This document shows positions 1-7,366 of a stretch of DNA of 64,000 nucleotides, one piece after another; the first letter of the stretch is position 1; each line of letters starts with the position of its first letter. Both the position numbers and the translations under genes were made by a program. Below the pieces are notes generated by a model. That model did not search any database. It had not been told where the DNA came from and saw only the letters and a program-made list of their open reading frames with translations. This DNA comes from Chromobacterium subtsugae (lineage in GTDB: Bacteria; Pseudomonadota; Gammaproteobacteria; Burkholderiales; Chromobacteriaceae), in NCBI RefSeq assembly GCF_001676875.1, contig NZ_JYKA01000013.1:54667-118666 (forward strand), given 5' to 3'.

Positions 1-285
1 GCTTCCGCTCCCATCATTCTGCCATCAGGCCAGATTTTGGAAAGCGGTGGCGTATTCGGCGATACCGGCATTTACCGCAGTGACGATGGTAGCAACTGGA
101 GCAAGATTTACAGCGATCAGCTGATATTGCGCGATCACATCTGGGTCATGCCGACGGCAGGCCTGATCAGCGTATCGAATAGCATTAACGGAGTTGAGGA
201 CATCCAATATTCGAATGATGGAGGAGCTACCTGGAGTACTGAAGTCACGAGCTACGACTCAAGGCAAAATAACACAAAGGACTGA
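1..285 (+). CDS. 3' end of an Asp-box (BNR) repeat protein
   Basis: An open frame enters from the left edge and ends at a TGA at 283-285, leaving 94 residues. Two Asp-box motifs are visible: SDDGSNW at partial residues 27-33 and SNDGGATW at 71-78. Asp-boxes mark beta-propeller folds such as sialidases, sortilin-like proteins and photosynthesis-stability-like factors, so this is the last blade or two of a propeller-like protein. The enzyme or binding function cannot be read from this fragment. An internal TTG at 37 is not a likely start, because the frame is open upstream of it. The substrate and cell location are unknown. Confidence 0.6.
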   Translation, partial: ASAPIILPSGQILESGGVFGDTGIYRSDDGSNWSKIYSDQLILRDHIWVMPTAGLISVSNSINGVEDIQYSNDGGATWSTEVTSYDSRQNNTKD

Positions 286-302
286 CCGTTAAGCAGCGCC
301 AA

Positions 303-321
303 GCGGACCGTTTCGGTCCGC
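303..321 (+). terminator. Hairpin after the Asp-box gene
   Basis: A perfect 8-bp GC-rich stem with a three-base loop begins 17 bases after the stop codon at 285. It is followed by CTCGAATT rather than a clean U-run, so it is a weak or Rho-assisted terminator at best. Confidence 0.35.
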
Positions 322-346
322 CTCGAATTAAGCCGATCCCAAATGG

Positions 347-374
347 AAAACGCCCAGCAATTGCTTGCTGGGCG
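347..374 (-). terminator. Rho-independent terminator of the tRNA-Phe pair
   Basis: Read on the minus strand, a 10-bp stem (arms at 351-360 and 365-374) is followed by a U-run (complement of AAAA at 347-350). It lies 8 bases beyond the 3' end of the second tRNA, as expected for the end of a short tRNA transcript. Confidence 0.75.
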
Positions 375-382
375 TCGTAATC

Positions 383-458
383 TGGTGGCCAGTCGCGGAA
401 TCGAACCACGGACACGCGGATTTTCAATCCGCTGCTCTACCAACTGAGCTAACTGGCC
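383..458 (-). tRNA. tRNA-Phe (GAA), downstream copy
   Basis: The 76-nt minus-strand sequence folds as a standard tRNA. The acceptor arm is GGCCAGT/ACTGGCC, the anticodon loop is TTGAAAA with anticodon GAA, the T-loop is TTCGATT, and the CCA end is encoded. It is identical to the copy at 466-541 and separated from it by only 7 nt, so both are processed from one transcript. Confidence 0.95.
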
Positions 459-465
459 TAAGTTG

Positions 466-541
466 TGGTGGCCAGTCGCGGAATCGAACCACGGACACGC
501 GGATTTTCAATCCGCTGCTCTACCAACTGAGCTAACTGGCC
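466..541 (-). tRNA. tRNA-Phe (GAA), upstream copy
   Basis: The first of two identical 76-nt tRNA-Phe genes, with anticodon GAA and encoded CCA. It is transcribed from the promoter at 582-610. The two copies read as a recent tandem duplication kept identical by gene conversion or selection. Confidence 0.95.
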
Positions 542-581
542 ACATCTGTCTGCCCGCGCTGTCGCGCCGTCAGAGCCATGC

Positions 582-610
582 ATTTAATCAGAGGACGGCT
601 TTTGAGTCAA
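582..610 (-). promoter_or_regulatory. Sigma-70 promoter for the tRNA-Phe pair
   Basis: On the minus strand, TTGACT (605-610) and TTAAAT (582-587) are separated by 17 bp. This is a strong sigma-70 match, about 40 bases before the first tRNA, with GC-rich sequence following the -10 as in stable RNA promoters. Confidence 0.6.
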
Positions 611-656
611 GGCATAATTGCAAAAAAACGGCTCGCCCTCCGCCTGAAAACACAAA

Positions 657-685
657 CAGCCCGGCCGCTCAACGCGCCCGGGCTG
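657..685 (-). terminator. Terminator of the tyrosine-degradation operon
   Basis: On the minus strand, an 8-bp stem (CAGCCCGG paired with CCGGGCTG) is followed by TTTGTGTTTT. It begins 14 bases after the maiA stop. Confidence 0.6.
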
Positions 686-698
686 CCGGATCAAACAC

Positions 699-1343
699 TT
701 ACACCGCGTCCGGCTGCTTGGCAGGATGCGCGTCGGCAAATGCCGGCAGCGCCTCCAACGCCTCCGCAATGCGGACGATGGTCGGATACGGCGCCAGGTC
801 CACGCCGAAGCGGCGCGCGCTGAATACCTGCGGCAGCAGGCACACGTCAGCCAGCGTCGGCGCGTCGCCTACCGCATAACGGCCGGCAGTCTGCGCCAGC
901 TGCCGCTCCAGCGCGTCGAAGCCGGTGCGGATCCAGTGGCGGATCCACTCGGTCTTGCCCTCTTCGCTCGCGCCGTGCTCGGCCTGCAGGAACTTGCCCA
1001 CCCTAGGGTTCTGCAAGGGGTGGATGTCCGCCGCGATGGCCAGCGCGATCGAACGGACCCGCGCCCGCGCCGCCGGCTCGGCCGGCAGCAGCCGCGCCGT
1101 GTCCGGATAGGCTTCGTCCAGGTATTCGCAGATCGCCAAGGACTGCGCGATCTGCACGCCGCCATCGTCCAGCAGCGGCACCAGGCCGTACGGGTTGATC
1201 GCCAGATAGTCGGCGCTGCGCTGCTCGCCCTTGAGCAGGTTCACCGCCCGATACTGGTAAGCCAGTCCCTTCAGGTTCAGCGCGATGCGGACGCGGTATG
1301 CGGCGCTGGAGCGGAAGTAGCCGTACAGGACGCGTTCAGCCAT
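699..1343 (-). CDS. maiA: Maleylacetoacetate isomerase (zeta-class GST)
   Basis: This enzyme converts maleylacetoacetate to fumarylacetoacetate using glutathione as cofactor, in the cytoplasm. At 214 residues it has the usual family length. The N-terminal thioredoxin-like half carries the zeta-GST signature SSAAYRVR at residues 12-19, followed by the glutathione-binding QSLAI segment near residue 65 and a helical C-terminal domain. The SSCS form of animal enzymes is SSAA here. The gene overlaps the upstream hydrolase by 8 nt and is the last gene of the hpd-hmgA-fahA-maiA operon. That context separates it from general glutathione transferases with good confidence. Confidence 0.9.
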   Translation of the reverse strand: MAERVLYGYFRSSAAYRVRIALNLKGLAYQYRAVNLLKGEQRSADYLAINPYGLVPLLDDGGVQIAQSLAICEYLDEAYPDTARLLPAEPAARARVRSIALAIAADIHPLQNPRVGKFLQAEHGASEEGKTEWIRHWIRTGFDALERQLAQTAGRYAVGDAPTLADVCLLPQVFSARRFGVDLAPYPTIVRIAEALEALPAFADAHPAKQPDAV

Positions 1344-2313
1344 GGGCGACCACGGTTTGCTCGATGGCGCCGAAGATGCTGTCGCCGGCCGCGCTCTTCA
1401 TCTCGATGCGCACCGTGTCGCCCACCTTCATGAACGGCGTCTTCGCCGCGCCCTGCTCGATGGTTTCTATCATCCGCTGTTCGGCCAGGCAGCAGGAGCC
1501 GACGCTGCGGTCCTTGTTGGAGATGGTGCCGGAGCCGACGATGGAACCGGCGACCAGCTCGCGGGTCTTGGAGACGTGCGCCACCAGCTGCGGGAAGCTG
1601 AACTGCATCTCCACGCCGCAATCGGGCTTGCCGTAGAACGCGCCGTTGTAGTCGACCAACAGCGGCAGATGCACCTTGCCGCCCTGCCAGGCGTCGCCCA
1701 GCTCGTCCGGCGTGACGGCGACCGGTGAAAAGGCGGTGGCCGGCTTGCTCTGGAAGAAGCCGAATCCCTTGGCCAGCTCAGGCGGGATCAGATTGCGCAG
1801 CGTCACGTCGTTGACCAGCATCAGCAAGCGGATGTGCTTCTCATCGGCTGGCGCGCCCAGCGGCACGTCGCCGGTGACCACCGCTACCTCGCCCTCGAAA
1901 TCCAGGCCCCAGGCCTCGTCGCGCAGCGGGATGCCGGCCGTCGGGGCGAGGAAGGCGTCGGAGCCGCCCTGGTACATCAAGGGGTCGGTGTAGAAGCTTT
2001 CCGGCACCTCGGCGCCGCGCGCCTTGCGCACCAGCTCGACGTGGTTCAGGTAGGCGCTGCCGTCGGCCCACTGGTAGGCGCGCGGCAGCGGGCTGAGGCA
2101 GCGCCCGGAGTCGAAGGCGACCTCGTCCGGCACCTTGCCCTGGTTCAGGGCGGCGTAGACTTCCTGCAGGCGCGGCGCGGCCTGCGCCCAGTTGTCCAGC
2201 GCGCCCTGCAGCGTGGCGGCGATGGCGGAAACGGCCACCGCGCGGGTCAGATCGCGGCTGACCACCATCAGCTGTCCGTCGCGGGTGTGGTTGTGATAAG
2301 TGGCTAATTTCAT
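1336..2313 (-). CDS. fahA: Fumarylacetoacetate hydrolase
   Basis: It hydrolyses fumarylacetoacetate to fumarate and acetoacetate, the last step of homogentisate degradation. The protein has 325 residues with the FAH fold. A start at 2313 (MKLATYHNHTRDGQ) is preferred over an in-frame ATG at 2364, because the extra 17 residues are low complexity and AGAAAG lies upstream of the later ATG. The acidic metal-binding pair is plausible in the segment GLDFEGEVAVVTGD. It belongs to the short bacterial FAH subfamily rather than the 420-residue animal form. It sits between hmgA and maiA, which fixes its role. Start choice is the main uncertainty. Confidence 0.88.
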   Translation of the reverse strand: MKLATYHNHTRDGQLMVVSRDLTRAVAVSAIAATLQGALDNWAQAAPRLQEVYAALNQGKVPDEVAFDSGRCLSPLPRAYQWADGSAYLNHVELVRKARGAEVPESFYTDPLMYQGGSDAFLAPTAGIPLRDEAWGLDFEGEVAVVTGDVPLGAPADEKHIRLLMLVNDVTLRNLIPPELAKGFGFFQSKPATAFSPVAVTPDELGDAWQGGKVHLPLLVDYNGAFYGKPDCGVEMQFSFPQLVAHVSKTRELVAGSIVGSGTISNKDRSVGSCCLAEQRMIETIEQGAAKTPFMKVGDTVRIEMKSAAGDSIFGAIEQTVVAHG

Positions 2314-2488
2314 CTTGATGTTCTTTCTGCTAGCGGCCGCTGCGGGCCGTTCCTCTATATCCATTTTCCGGCTTGGCCTGAGCGCGCTTGCGCCGCGAGC
2401 GGGCCTCGGTCGGCGGGAGAAGCTCAGCGGTAGCCATCGTACCGCAAGCCTCTCGGCGCCAAGGTCGGGCCGCTCTGCGGCGCTGGCC

Positions 2489-3622
2489 TCAAACCGGCTT
2501 GGGCTTCCAGCTGTCCACGTATCCTTGCCACTCGACGCTGGCCAGGCCCGGCCCCTGCTCCAGGGCGTCGCGGGCGTCTATCATCACCGCCACTTCGTCG
2601 GTGAATTTCTTCGGCTCGGTCATCGCCTTGGCGAAGGCCTTCGGGTGCGGGCCATGGGTGAAGCCGGCCGGGTGGAAGGTCAGCATGCCAGGTTTGATGT
2701 TGTCGCGGCTGAAAAAGTCGCCGGCGTGGTAGAAGATCACTTCATCGTAATCGTCGTTGTTGTGATAGAACGGCACTTTCAGCGCGCCCGGGTCGGACTC
2801 GATCGGCCGCGGCACGAAGGTGCAGATCACGAAGCCGTCGGCGACGAAGGTGGTGTGGGCCGACGGCGGCAGATGGTAGCGGTGGCTCATCAGCGGGCGG
2901 ATGTCGCGCCAGTTGACGCGCGCCACCGAATTGTTGCCGTGCCAGCCGATGGCATCCAGCGGATTGAACGGATAGGTGACGATGGACAGCGCGCCGCGGC
3001 GCTTGATCACCACCTGCCATTCGTCCTCCGTCTGCTGCGCCTTGAAGACATCATCGATCGCCGGCACGTCCAGCACCGCCTCGTCGAAGATCGCGTGCGG
3101 ACCGACCAGGCCTTTTTCCGGCAGCTGGTAAGCGCCGTTGCTGGTCTCGACCAGCAGCATGGTGGTCGGGCTGGCCGGCTCGATGCGCCAGCTGGTGGAG
3201 CGCGGCACCAGGATGTAGTCGCCGTCGCGGTAGCTCAAGTGGCCGTAATCGCAAAACAATTCGCCGCTGCCGGCGTGGATGAACAAGAGGTCGTCGCCGT
3301 CGGCATTGCGGAACAGCTGGGTCATCGCCTGCTCGCAGCGCCAGATGCGCAGCTTGCACTGGGCGTTGTGCAACACCAGCGGCGCGTCCCACGGCGCCGG
3401 CGCGCCGTGCGGCAGCTCGTTCAGGTCAAAGGCGCGCGGGCGCAACGGGCCCTCCCACGCGCTCCAGGCCGTGGGCGGGTGCTTGTGGTGCAGATGGGTG
3501 GCCGGGCCGAAGAAGCCGCTGCGGCCGACTTCCCGCTCGTAAATGGCCTCGGCCGGAAAATCGGCGTGGGCCTGGCGCGAGAACGTGCCTTCGCGGTGGG
3601 GGTAACTGATCCATTTACGCAT
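2489..3622 (-). CDS. hmgA: Homogentisate 1,2-dioxygenase
   Basis: A ring-cleaving non-heme iron dioxygenase that turns homogentisate into maleylacetoacetate. The protein has 377 residues with a start at MRKWISYPHREG. It is shorter than the 430-445 residue human and Pseudomonas type but matches the compact bacterial subfamily. Near the C-terminus the segment FHPAGFTHGPHPKA carries the histidines expected of the iron site, and FFSRDNIKPGM precedes it. The position directly after hpd and before fahA supports the call. A longer ATG start at 3667 would add 15 residues that do not resemble the family. Confidence 0.9.
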   Translation of the reverse strand: MRKWISYPHREGTFSRQAHADFPAEAIYEREVGRSGFFGPATHLHHKHPPTAWSAWEGPLRPRAFDLNELPHGAPAPWDAPLVLHNAQCKLRIWRCEQAMTQLFRNADGDDLLFIHAGSGELFCDYGHLSYRDGDYILVPRSTSWRIEPASPTTMLLVETSNGAYQLPEKGLVGPHAIFDEAVLDVPAIDDVFKAQQTEDEWQVVIKRRGALSIVTYPFNPLDAIGWHGNNSVARVNWRDIRPLMSHRYHLPPSAHTTFVADGFVICTFVPRPIESDPGALKVPFYHNNDDYDEVIFYHAGDFFSRDNIKPGMLTFHPAGFTHGPHPKAFAKAMTEPKKFTDEVAVMIDARDALEQGPGLASVEWQGYVDSWKPKPV

Positions 3623-3689
3623 GTTTGATGTCCTGTCCGTCCGGCCATGCCGCGTTGGCCGGCGCATTGCAAGGGATAAGCGGCGCGAC

Positions 3690-3732
3690 GCCGCGCGCCC
3701 GTCGGGGAGGCTCCCGGACGGGCTGGCGCGGC
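3690..3732 (-). other. Large intercistronic stem-loop between hpd and hmgA
   Basis: Nested inverted repeats are visible: outer GCCGCG/CGCGGC, inner GCCCGTC/GACGGGC, and a GGGA/TCCC tip. There is no U-run on either strand. It starts 11 bases after the hpd stop, so it may protect the hpd message or lower downstream expression rather than terminate it. Confidence 0.5.
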
Positions 3733-3743
3733 AAAGCGTAGGA

Positions 3744-4820
3744 TCAATCGGCCTTCAGCACGCCGCGGCGGATCTGATCTTCCTCGATGGACTCGAACAG
3801 AGCCTTGAAGTTGCCTTCGCCGAAGCCCTCGTTGCCCTTGCGCTGGATGATCTCGAAGAAGATCGGCCCGATCACGGTTTCGGTGAAGATCTGCAGCAGG
3901 ATGCCTTCCACCGGCGCGCCGTCGATCAGGATGCTGTTCTTCTTCAGGCGGGCCACGTCCTCGCCGTGGTTCGGCACGCGGGTGTCCACCTTTTCGTAAT
4001 AGGTGTCCGGCGTATCGAGGAAGCGGGTGCCGCGCGCCTTCAGCGTTTCCACCGTGGCGTAGATGTCGTCGGTGGTCAGCGCGATGTGCTGGATGCCTTC
4101 GCCGTTGTACTGGCGCAGGAATTCCTCGATCTGGCTCTTGTCGTCGGACGACTCGTTGATCGGGATGCGGATCTTGCCGCAGGGGCTGGTCATCGCCTTG
4201 GACACCAGGCCGGTCAGCTTGCCTTCGATGTCGAAGTAGCGGATTTCGCGGAAGTTGGCGATGCCAGTGTAGAAGTCGGCCCAGGTGGCCATATTGCCGC
4301 GCGCCACATTGTGGGTCAGGTGGTCGATCAGGGTCAGGCCGACGCCGAACGGGTGCTGGTCCACGCCTTCCAGCGGCACGAAGTCGATCTCGTAGATGTC
4401 CTTGCCCTGGCCGTAACGATCGACGAAGTACAAGGCGGAACCGCCGATGCCCTGCACCGCCGGGATATTCAACTCCATCGCGCCGACCGGGCGCTGATAC
4501 GGCTTGGCGCCGTGCGACAGCGCGTATTCATACGCCTTGGCGGCGTCCTTGACGCGCCAGGCCATCGCACAAGCGGACGGGCCGTGCGCCTTGGCGAACT
4601 CGCTGGCCGGCTGGCTGCGCTCGGCGTTCAGGATGAAGTTGATGTCGCCCTGGCGATACAGGCGCACGTCCTTGCTGCGGTGGCGGGCAACCTCGGTGAA
4701 GCCCAGCGACAGGAACAGCTGGTTCAGCTTCTCCACGCCCTCGGCGTCGGGGGCGGTGTATTCGACGAACTCAAAACCGTCGGTGGCTAGCGGATTTTGC
4801 AGCATGGCTTCCATTTTCAT
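3744..4820 (-). CDS. hpd: 4-hydroxyphenylpyruvate dioxygenase
   Basis: It converts 4-hydroxyphenylpyruvate to homogentisate, the entry step of this operon. The protein has 358 residues, a typical length, made of two glyoxalase-like halves. The expected iron ligands are visible: H167 in LIDHLTHNV, H245 in GIQHIALTTDD and E323 in FFEIIQRKG. The start at 4820 is supported by GAGGAG seven bases upstream; a longer frame to 5090 lacks family similarity. The homogentisate made here could also feed pyomelanin if hmgA were limiting. It is the first gene of the operon, divergent from an Lrp-type regulator. Confidence 0.95.
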   Translation of the reverse strand: MKMEAMLQNPLATDGFEFVEYTAPDAEGVEKLNQLFLSLGFTEVARHRSKDVRLYRQGDINFILNAERSQPASEFAKAHGPSACAMAWRVKDAAKAYEYALSHGAKPYQRPVGAMELNIPAVQGIGGSALYFVDRYGQGKDIYEIDFVPLEGVDQHPFGVGLTLIDHLTHNVARGNMATWADFYTGIANFREIRYFDIEGKLTGLVSKAMTSPCGKIRIPINESSDDKSQIEEFLRQYNGEGIQHIALTTDDIYATVETLKARGTRFLDTPDTYYEKVDTRVPNHGEDVARLKKNSILIDGAPVEGILLQIFTETVIGPIFFEIIQRKGNEGFGEGNFKALFESIEEDQIRRGVLKAD

Positions 4821-5246
4821 CAGTTTCTCCTCTGTTATAGTCTGGCGAAAGAATTTTCTTGCGCAGACAATCGACTCGGCATGAGCGCTACTTGTAAACG
4901 TCTGCAGGCGGACCGCGTTATGTAAGCAGGCCGCCTTCCCTCCCGCGCGGCGGGAGGATGGCAGTTTCGACAGGGCGGGACGAGGCAGGGAGAGGAAAGC
5001 CGCGGCTCGCGCAGGAACACGCGAACTGGCGCCGGACGCCGATGACGGCACGGCAAACTCTCCTCCGAACGAATCGTTATCTGCTGTCACACACCATCGA
5101 CACGCATCGGCAGTCTGATGCTGCCGTTTGCTTGATTTAGGCTTTTTATTCTATGGAAAGCCCGCAGCAATTATCTTGCTAAATGGCTTAACTTAAGCAA
5201 TATTGAAGAATAAAATGTCTCAACTAACCGATAATCAGGAGAAAAT
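4821..5246. promoter_or_regulatory. Divergent control region between hpd and the Lrp-type regulator
   Basis: These 426 bases hold no convincing gene. Near the hpd side (minus strand) there is a TATAAC-type -10 close to 4835 and an AT-rich inverted repeat, AAGAA-TT-TTCTT, at 4849-4860 that resembles Lrp-family sites. On the regulator side there is a sigma-70 promoter: TTGCTA (5176-5181), 17-bp spacer, AATATT (5199-5204). The spacer of that promoter contains a perfect palindrome, GCTTAACTTAAGC at 5186-5198, placed where a bound protein would block the polymerase. The middle of the region is GC-rich with no recognised signal. Confidence 0.5.
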
Positions 5247-5732
5247 ATGCCAAGTCTCACATTAGACAAGACAGACTTGCGTATTCTGGCCGAGCTGCAG
5301 CTTGACGGCCGGTTGACCAACGTCGAGCTGGCCGAGCGCGTGGCCCTGTCGCCATCGCCCTGCCTGCGCCGGCTGAAGCAACTGGAAGAGTCGGGCGTGA
5401 TCCGCCAATATGTCGCCCTGCTGGATCCTGCGCATATCGGTTTGGGCCTGCAGGCCTGGGTGCGCGTGACGCTGGAAAAACGCGGCAATCTGCATCTGCA
5501 AAGCTTCATCGAGGCGGTGCAGAGCTGGCCGGAAGTGATCAACTGCTTCGCGATGACCGGCGAGATGGACTATCTGCTGCAGGTGTATTTCGAAGACATG
5601 GAGCATTTCTCGCGCTTCGTGATGGACGAACTGCTGCAGCACCCGGGCGTGGAAGACGTGAAGTCCAGCTTCGTGCTGAAGGAGATCAAGCGCACCACCG
5701 CGCTGCCGCTGGGACAGCTGCGCAGCATGTAA
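5247..5732 (+). CDS. Lrp/AsnC family transcriptional regulator
   Basis: A 161-residue DNA-binding protein of the feast/famine family. The N-terminal winged helix-turn-helix (about residues 6-60, with LTNVELAERVALSPSPCLRR) is followed by a RAM effector-binding domain that contains the CFAMTGEMDYLLQV strand. The ribosome site CAGGAG lies 7 bases before the ATG. It is transcribed away from hpd, so it most likely senses tyrosine, phenylalanine or a pathway acid and controls hpd-hmgA-fahA-maiA and itself. That target is inferred from position only. A general amino-acid regulator remains possible. Confidence 0.85.
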   Translation: MPSLTLDKTDLRILAELQLDGRLTNVELAERVALSPSPCLRRLKQLEESGVIRQYVALLDPAHIGLGLQAWVRVTLEKRGNLHLQSFIEAVQSWPEVINCFAMTGEMDYLLQVYFEDMEHFSRFVMDELLQHPGVEDVKSSFVLKEIKRTTALPLGQLRSM

Positions 5733-5750
5733 GCGCTGGCGGAAGACGGA

Positions 5751-5776
5751 AAAAATGGCCCGAGAGGGCCATTTTT
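5751..5776. terminator. Bidirectional terminator
   Basis: AAAAATGGCCC and GGGCCATTTTT form a stem flanked by an A-run and a U-run, so it works for the regulator gene on the plus strand and for the UPF0114 gene on the minus strand. Confidence 0.8.
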
Positions 5777-5795
5777 CATGGAGAAGCGCGCCGCC

Positions 5796-6341
5796 TCAAT
5801 GCCCCTGATGATGGGCGGCGGTGCTGGACAGCAGCTTGTCGGTATAGGCGATGGCCGCCGCCGACAGCAGGAAGGCCAGGTGCAGGAACAGCTGCCATTT
5901 GATGGTGTGCTCGTCGATGCGGCTGGCGTTGATGAAGGTTTGCAGCAGGTGGATCGACGAGATGCTGATGATGGCCATCGACAGCTTCACCTTCAGCACC
6001 GACGCATTGACATGATCCAGCCACTCCGGCTGGTCCGGGTGGGTGTCGATGCGCAGCCGCGACACGAAAGTCTCGTAGCCGCCCACCGTCACCATCACCA
6101 GCAAGTTGGCGATCATCACCACGTCGATCAGGCCGAGCACCGCCAGCATGATGTCGGTCTCGGTCAGGTGGTCCAGCCCCTCCAGCAGCTCCCACAGCTG
6201 GGCGAGGAATTTCCACGCGTACACGCCCTGCACCACGATCAGGCCCAGATAGATGGGCAGCTGCAGCCAGCGGCTGCTGAAGATGACCTGGCCCAGCAGC
6301 GACTTCCTGGGCTCCCGGCGATTCGTTATGTTTTCTTGCAT
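5796..6341 (-). CDS. UPF0114 (YqhA-like) inner-membrane protein
   Basis: A 181-residue integral membrane protein. It has several hydrophobic stretches, near residues 27-47, 64-86, 115-135 and 150-170, with a conserved-looking loop [10 protein letters not shown] between the second and third. This matches the UPF0114/YqhA family, whose biochemical role is not established. The C-terminus is histidine-rich (AAHHQGH). It lies 54 bases after metF, and the intervening inverted repeat lacks a U-run, so read-through from metF is possible. Confidence 0.8.
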   Translation of the reverse strand: MQENITNRREPRKSLLGQVIFSSRWLQLPIYLGLIVVQGVYAWKFLAQLWELLEGLDHLTETDIMLAVLGLIDVVMIANLLVMVTVGGYETFVSRLRIDTHPDQPEWLDHVNASVLKVKLSMAIISISSIHLLQTFINASRIDEHTIKWQLFLHLAFLLSAAAIAYTDKLLSSTAAHHQGH

Positions 6342-6361
6342 GAGGCTTCCTGATGTTGCAA

Positions 6362-6393
6362 GCCGGAGGCGCTCCCGCGGGAACGCCTCCGGC
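6362..6393 (-). repeat. Inverted repeat between metF and the UPF0114 gene
   Basis: GCCGGAGGCG (6362-6371) is the exact reverse complement of CGCCTCCGGC (6384-6393), a 10-bp stem directly after the metF stop. There is no U-run, so it is either a partial terminator or a message-stabilising hairpin. Confidence 0.5.
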
Positions 6394-6395
6394 CG

Positions 6396-7235
6396 TCACA
6401 GGCCCAGCCTCTGCCAGATGGTGGAGACCAGGCCCGCCTGGTTCAAAGTGTAAAAATGCAGACCGGGCGCGCCGCCCTGCAACAGGCGGTCGCACAGCTC
6501 GGTCACCACATCCAGCCCCAGCGCGCGGATGGAAGCGGTGTCGTCATAATAGGCCTGCATCCGCTGCCGCAGCCAACGCGGCACTTCCGCGCCGCACATG
6601 TCGGAAAATCTGCACAGCTGGCCGAAATTGGAGATCGGCATGATACCGGGCACCACCGGAATGTCCACCCCGCGCGCCTGGATCTCGTCGACGAAGCGGA
6701 AATAGGCGTCTGCGTTGAAAAAATACTGGGTCATCGCCGAGTTGGCGCCGGCCCGCACCTTGCGCACGAAGTTGTTGATGTCGTCTTCGGCCGAGCGCGC
6801 CTGCGGGTGGAATTCGGGATAGGCCGCCACCTCGATGTGGAAGTGCTCGCCGTGCTGCTCGCGGATGAAGGACACCAGCTCGTTGGCGTAGCGGAATTCG
6901 CCGGCCGCCACCATGCCGGACGGGATGTCGCCGCGCAGCGCCACCAAGTGGCGGATGCCGTTGTTGCGGTATTCGTCGAGGATCGCCGCGATGTTCTCGC
7001 GGGTCGAGCCGATGCAGGACAGGTGCGGCGCCGCCGCGTGCCCCTCGCTGCGGATCTCCAGCACGGTGGACAAGGTGCCGTCGCGGGTAGTTCCGCCGGC
7101 GCCGAAAGTCACCGAGAAAAACTGCGGCTTGAACTGGGCCAGCTGCTGGCGCGTGGTGCGCAGCTTGGCGATGCCTTCCGGCGTCTTGGGCGGGAAAAAC
7201 TCGAAACTGAAGGTGCGTGGCGTCTGCGTCATCAT
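6396..7235 (-). CDS. metF: 5,10-methylenetetrahydrofolate reductase
   Basis: This FAD enzyme reduces 5,10-methylene-THF to 5-methyl-THF, the methyl donor for methionine synthase. The protein has 279 residues, a normal length for the bacterial catalytic-only form. The start of the TIM barrel, FSFEFFPPKTPEG, and the segments VTFGAGGTTRDGT and HLVALRGDIP are typical of MTHFR. Two adjacent ATGs follow AGAGAGGATC; the second (7232) has the better spacing and gives MTQTPRTF. It has its own terminator-separated unit after ahcY, so the two methyl-cycle genes are neighbours but probably separately transcribed. Confidence 0.93.
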   Translation of the reverse strand: MMTQTPRTFSFEFFPPKTPEGIAKLRTTRQQLAQFKPQFFSVTFGAGGTTRDGTLSTVLEIRSEGHAAAPHLSCIGSTRENIAAILDEYRNNGIRHLVALRGDIPSGMVAAGEFRYANELVSFIREQHGEHFHIEVAAYPEFHPQARSAEDDINNFVRKVRAGANSAMTQYFFNADAYFRFVDEIQARGVDIPVVPGIMPISNFGQLCRFSDMCGAEVPRWLRQRMQAYYDDTASIRALGLDVVTELCDRLLQGGAPGLHFYTLNQAGLVSTIWQRLGL

Positions 7236-7310
7236 GATCCTCTCTATCGCTGTCCTGGCTATCTTGTCGTCGCCGGCCTCTTTGTGCCGTTGCGCGTTTG
7301 CCGCTGCCCG

Positions 7311-7348
7311 AAAAAAACGGACAGCTCCATTCTATGGGGGCTGTCCGT
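7311..7348 (-). terminator. Rho-independent terminator of ahcY
   Basis: On the minus strand, ACGGACAGC pairs with GCTGTCCGT across a 14-base loop and is followed by seven U. It lies 19 bases past the ahcY stop. Confidence 0.8.
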
Positions 7349-7366
7349 TTCGCCTTGGTTCAATAA

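Noticed and set aside
300..700. tRNA-Phe pair as an attachment site for an integrated element
   Set aside because: No integrase gene and no repeated tRNA 3' end beyond the tandem copy itself is present. The Asp-box gene alone is not evidence for a prophage.
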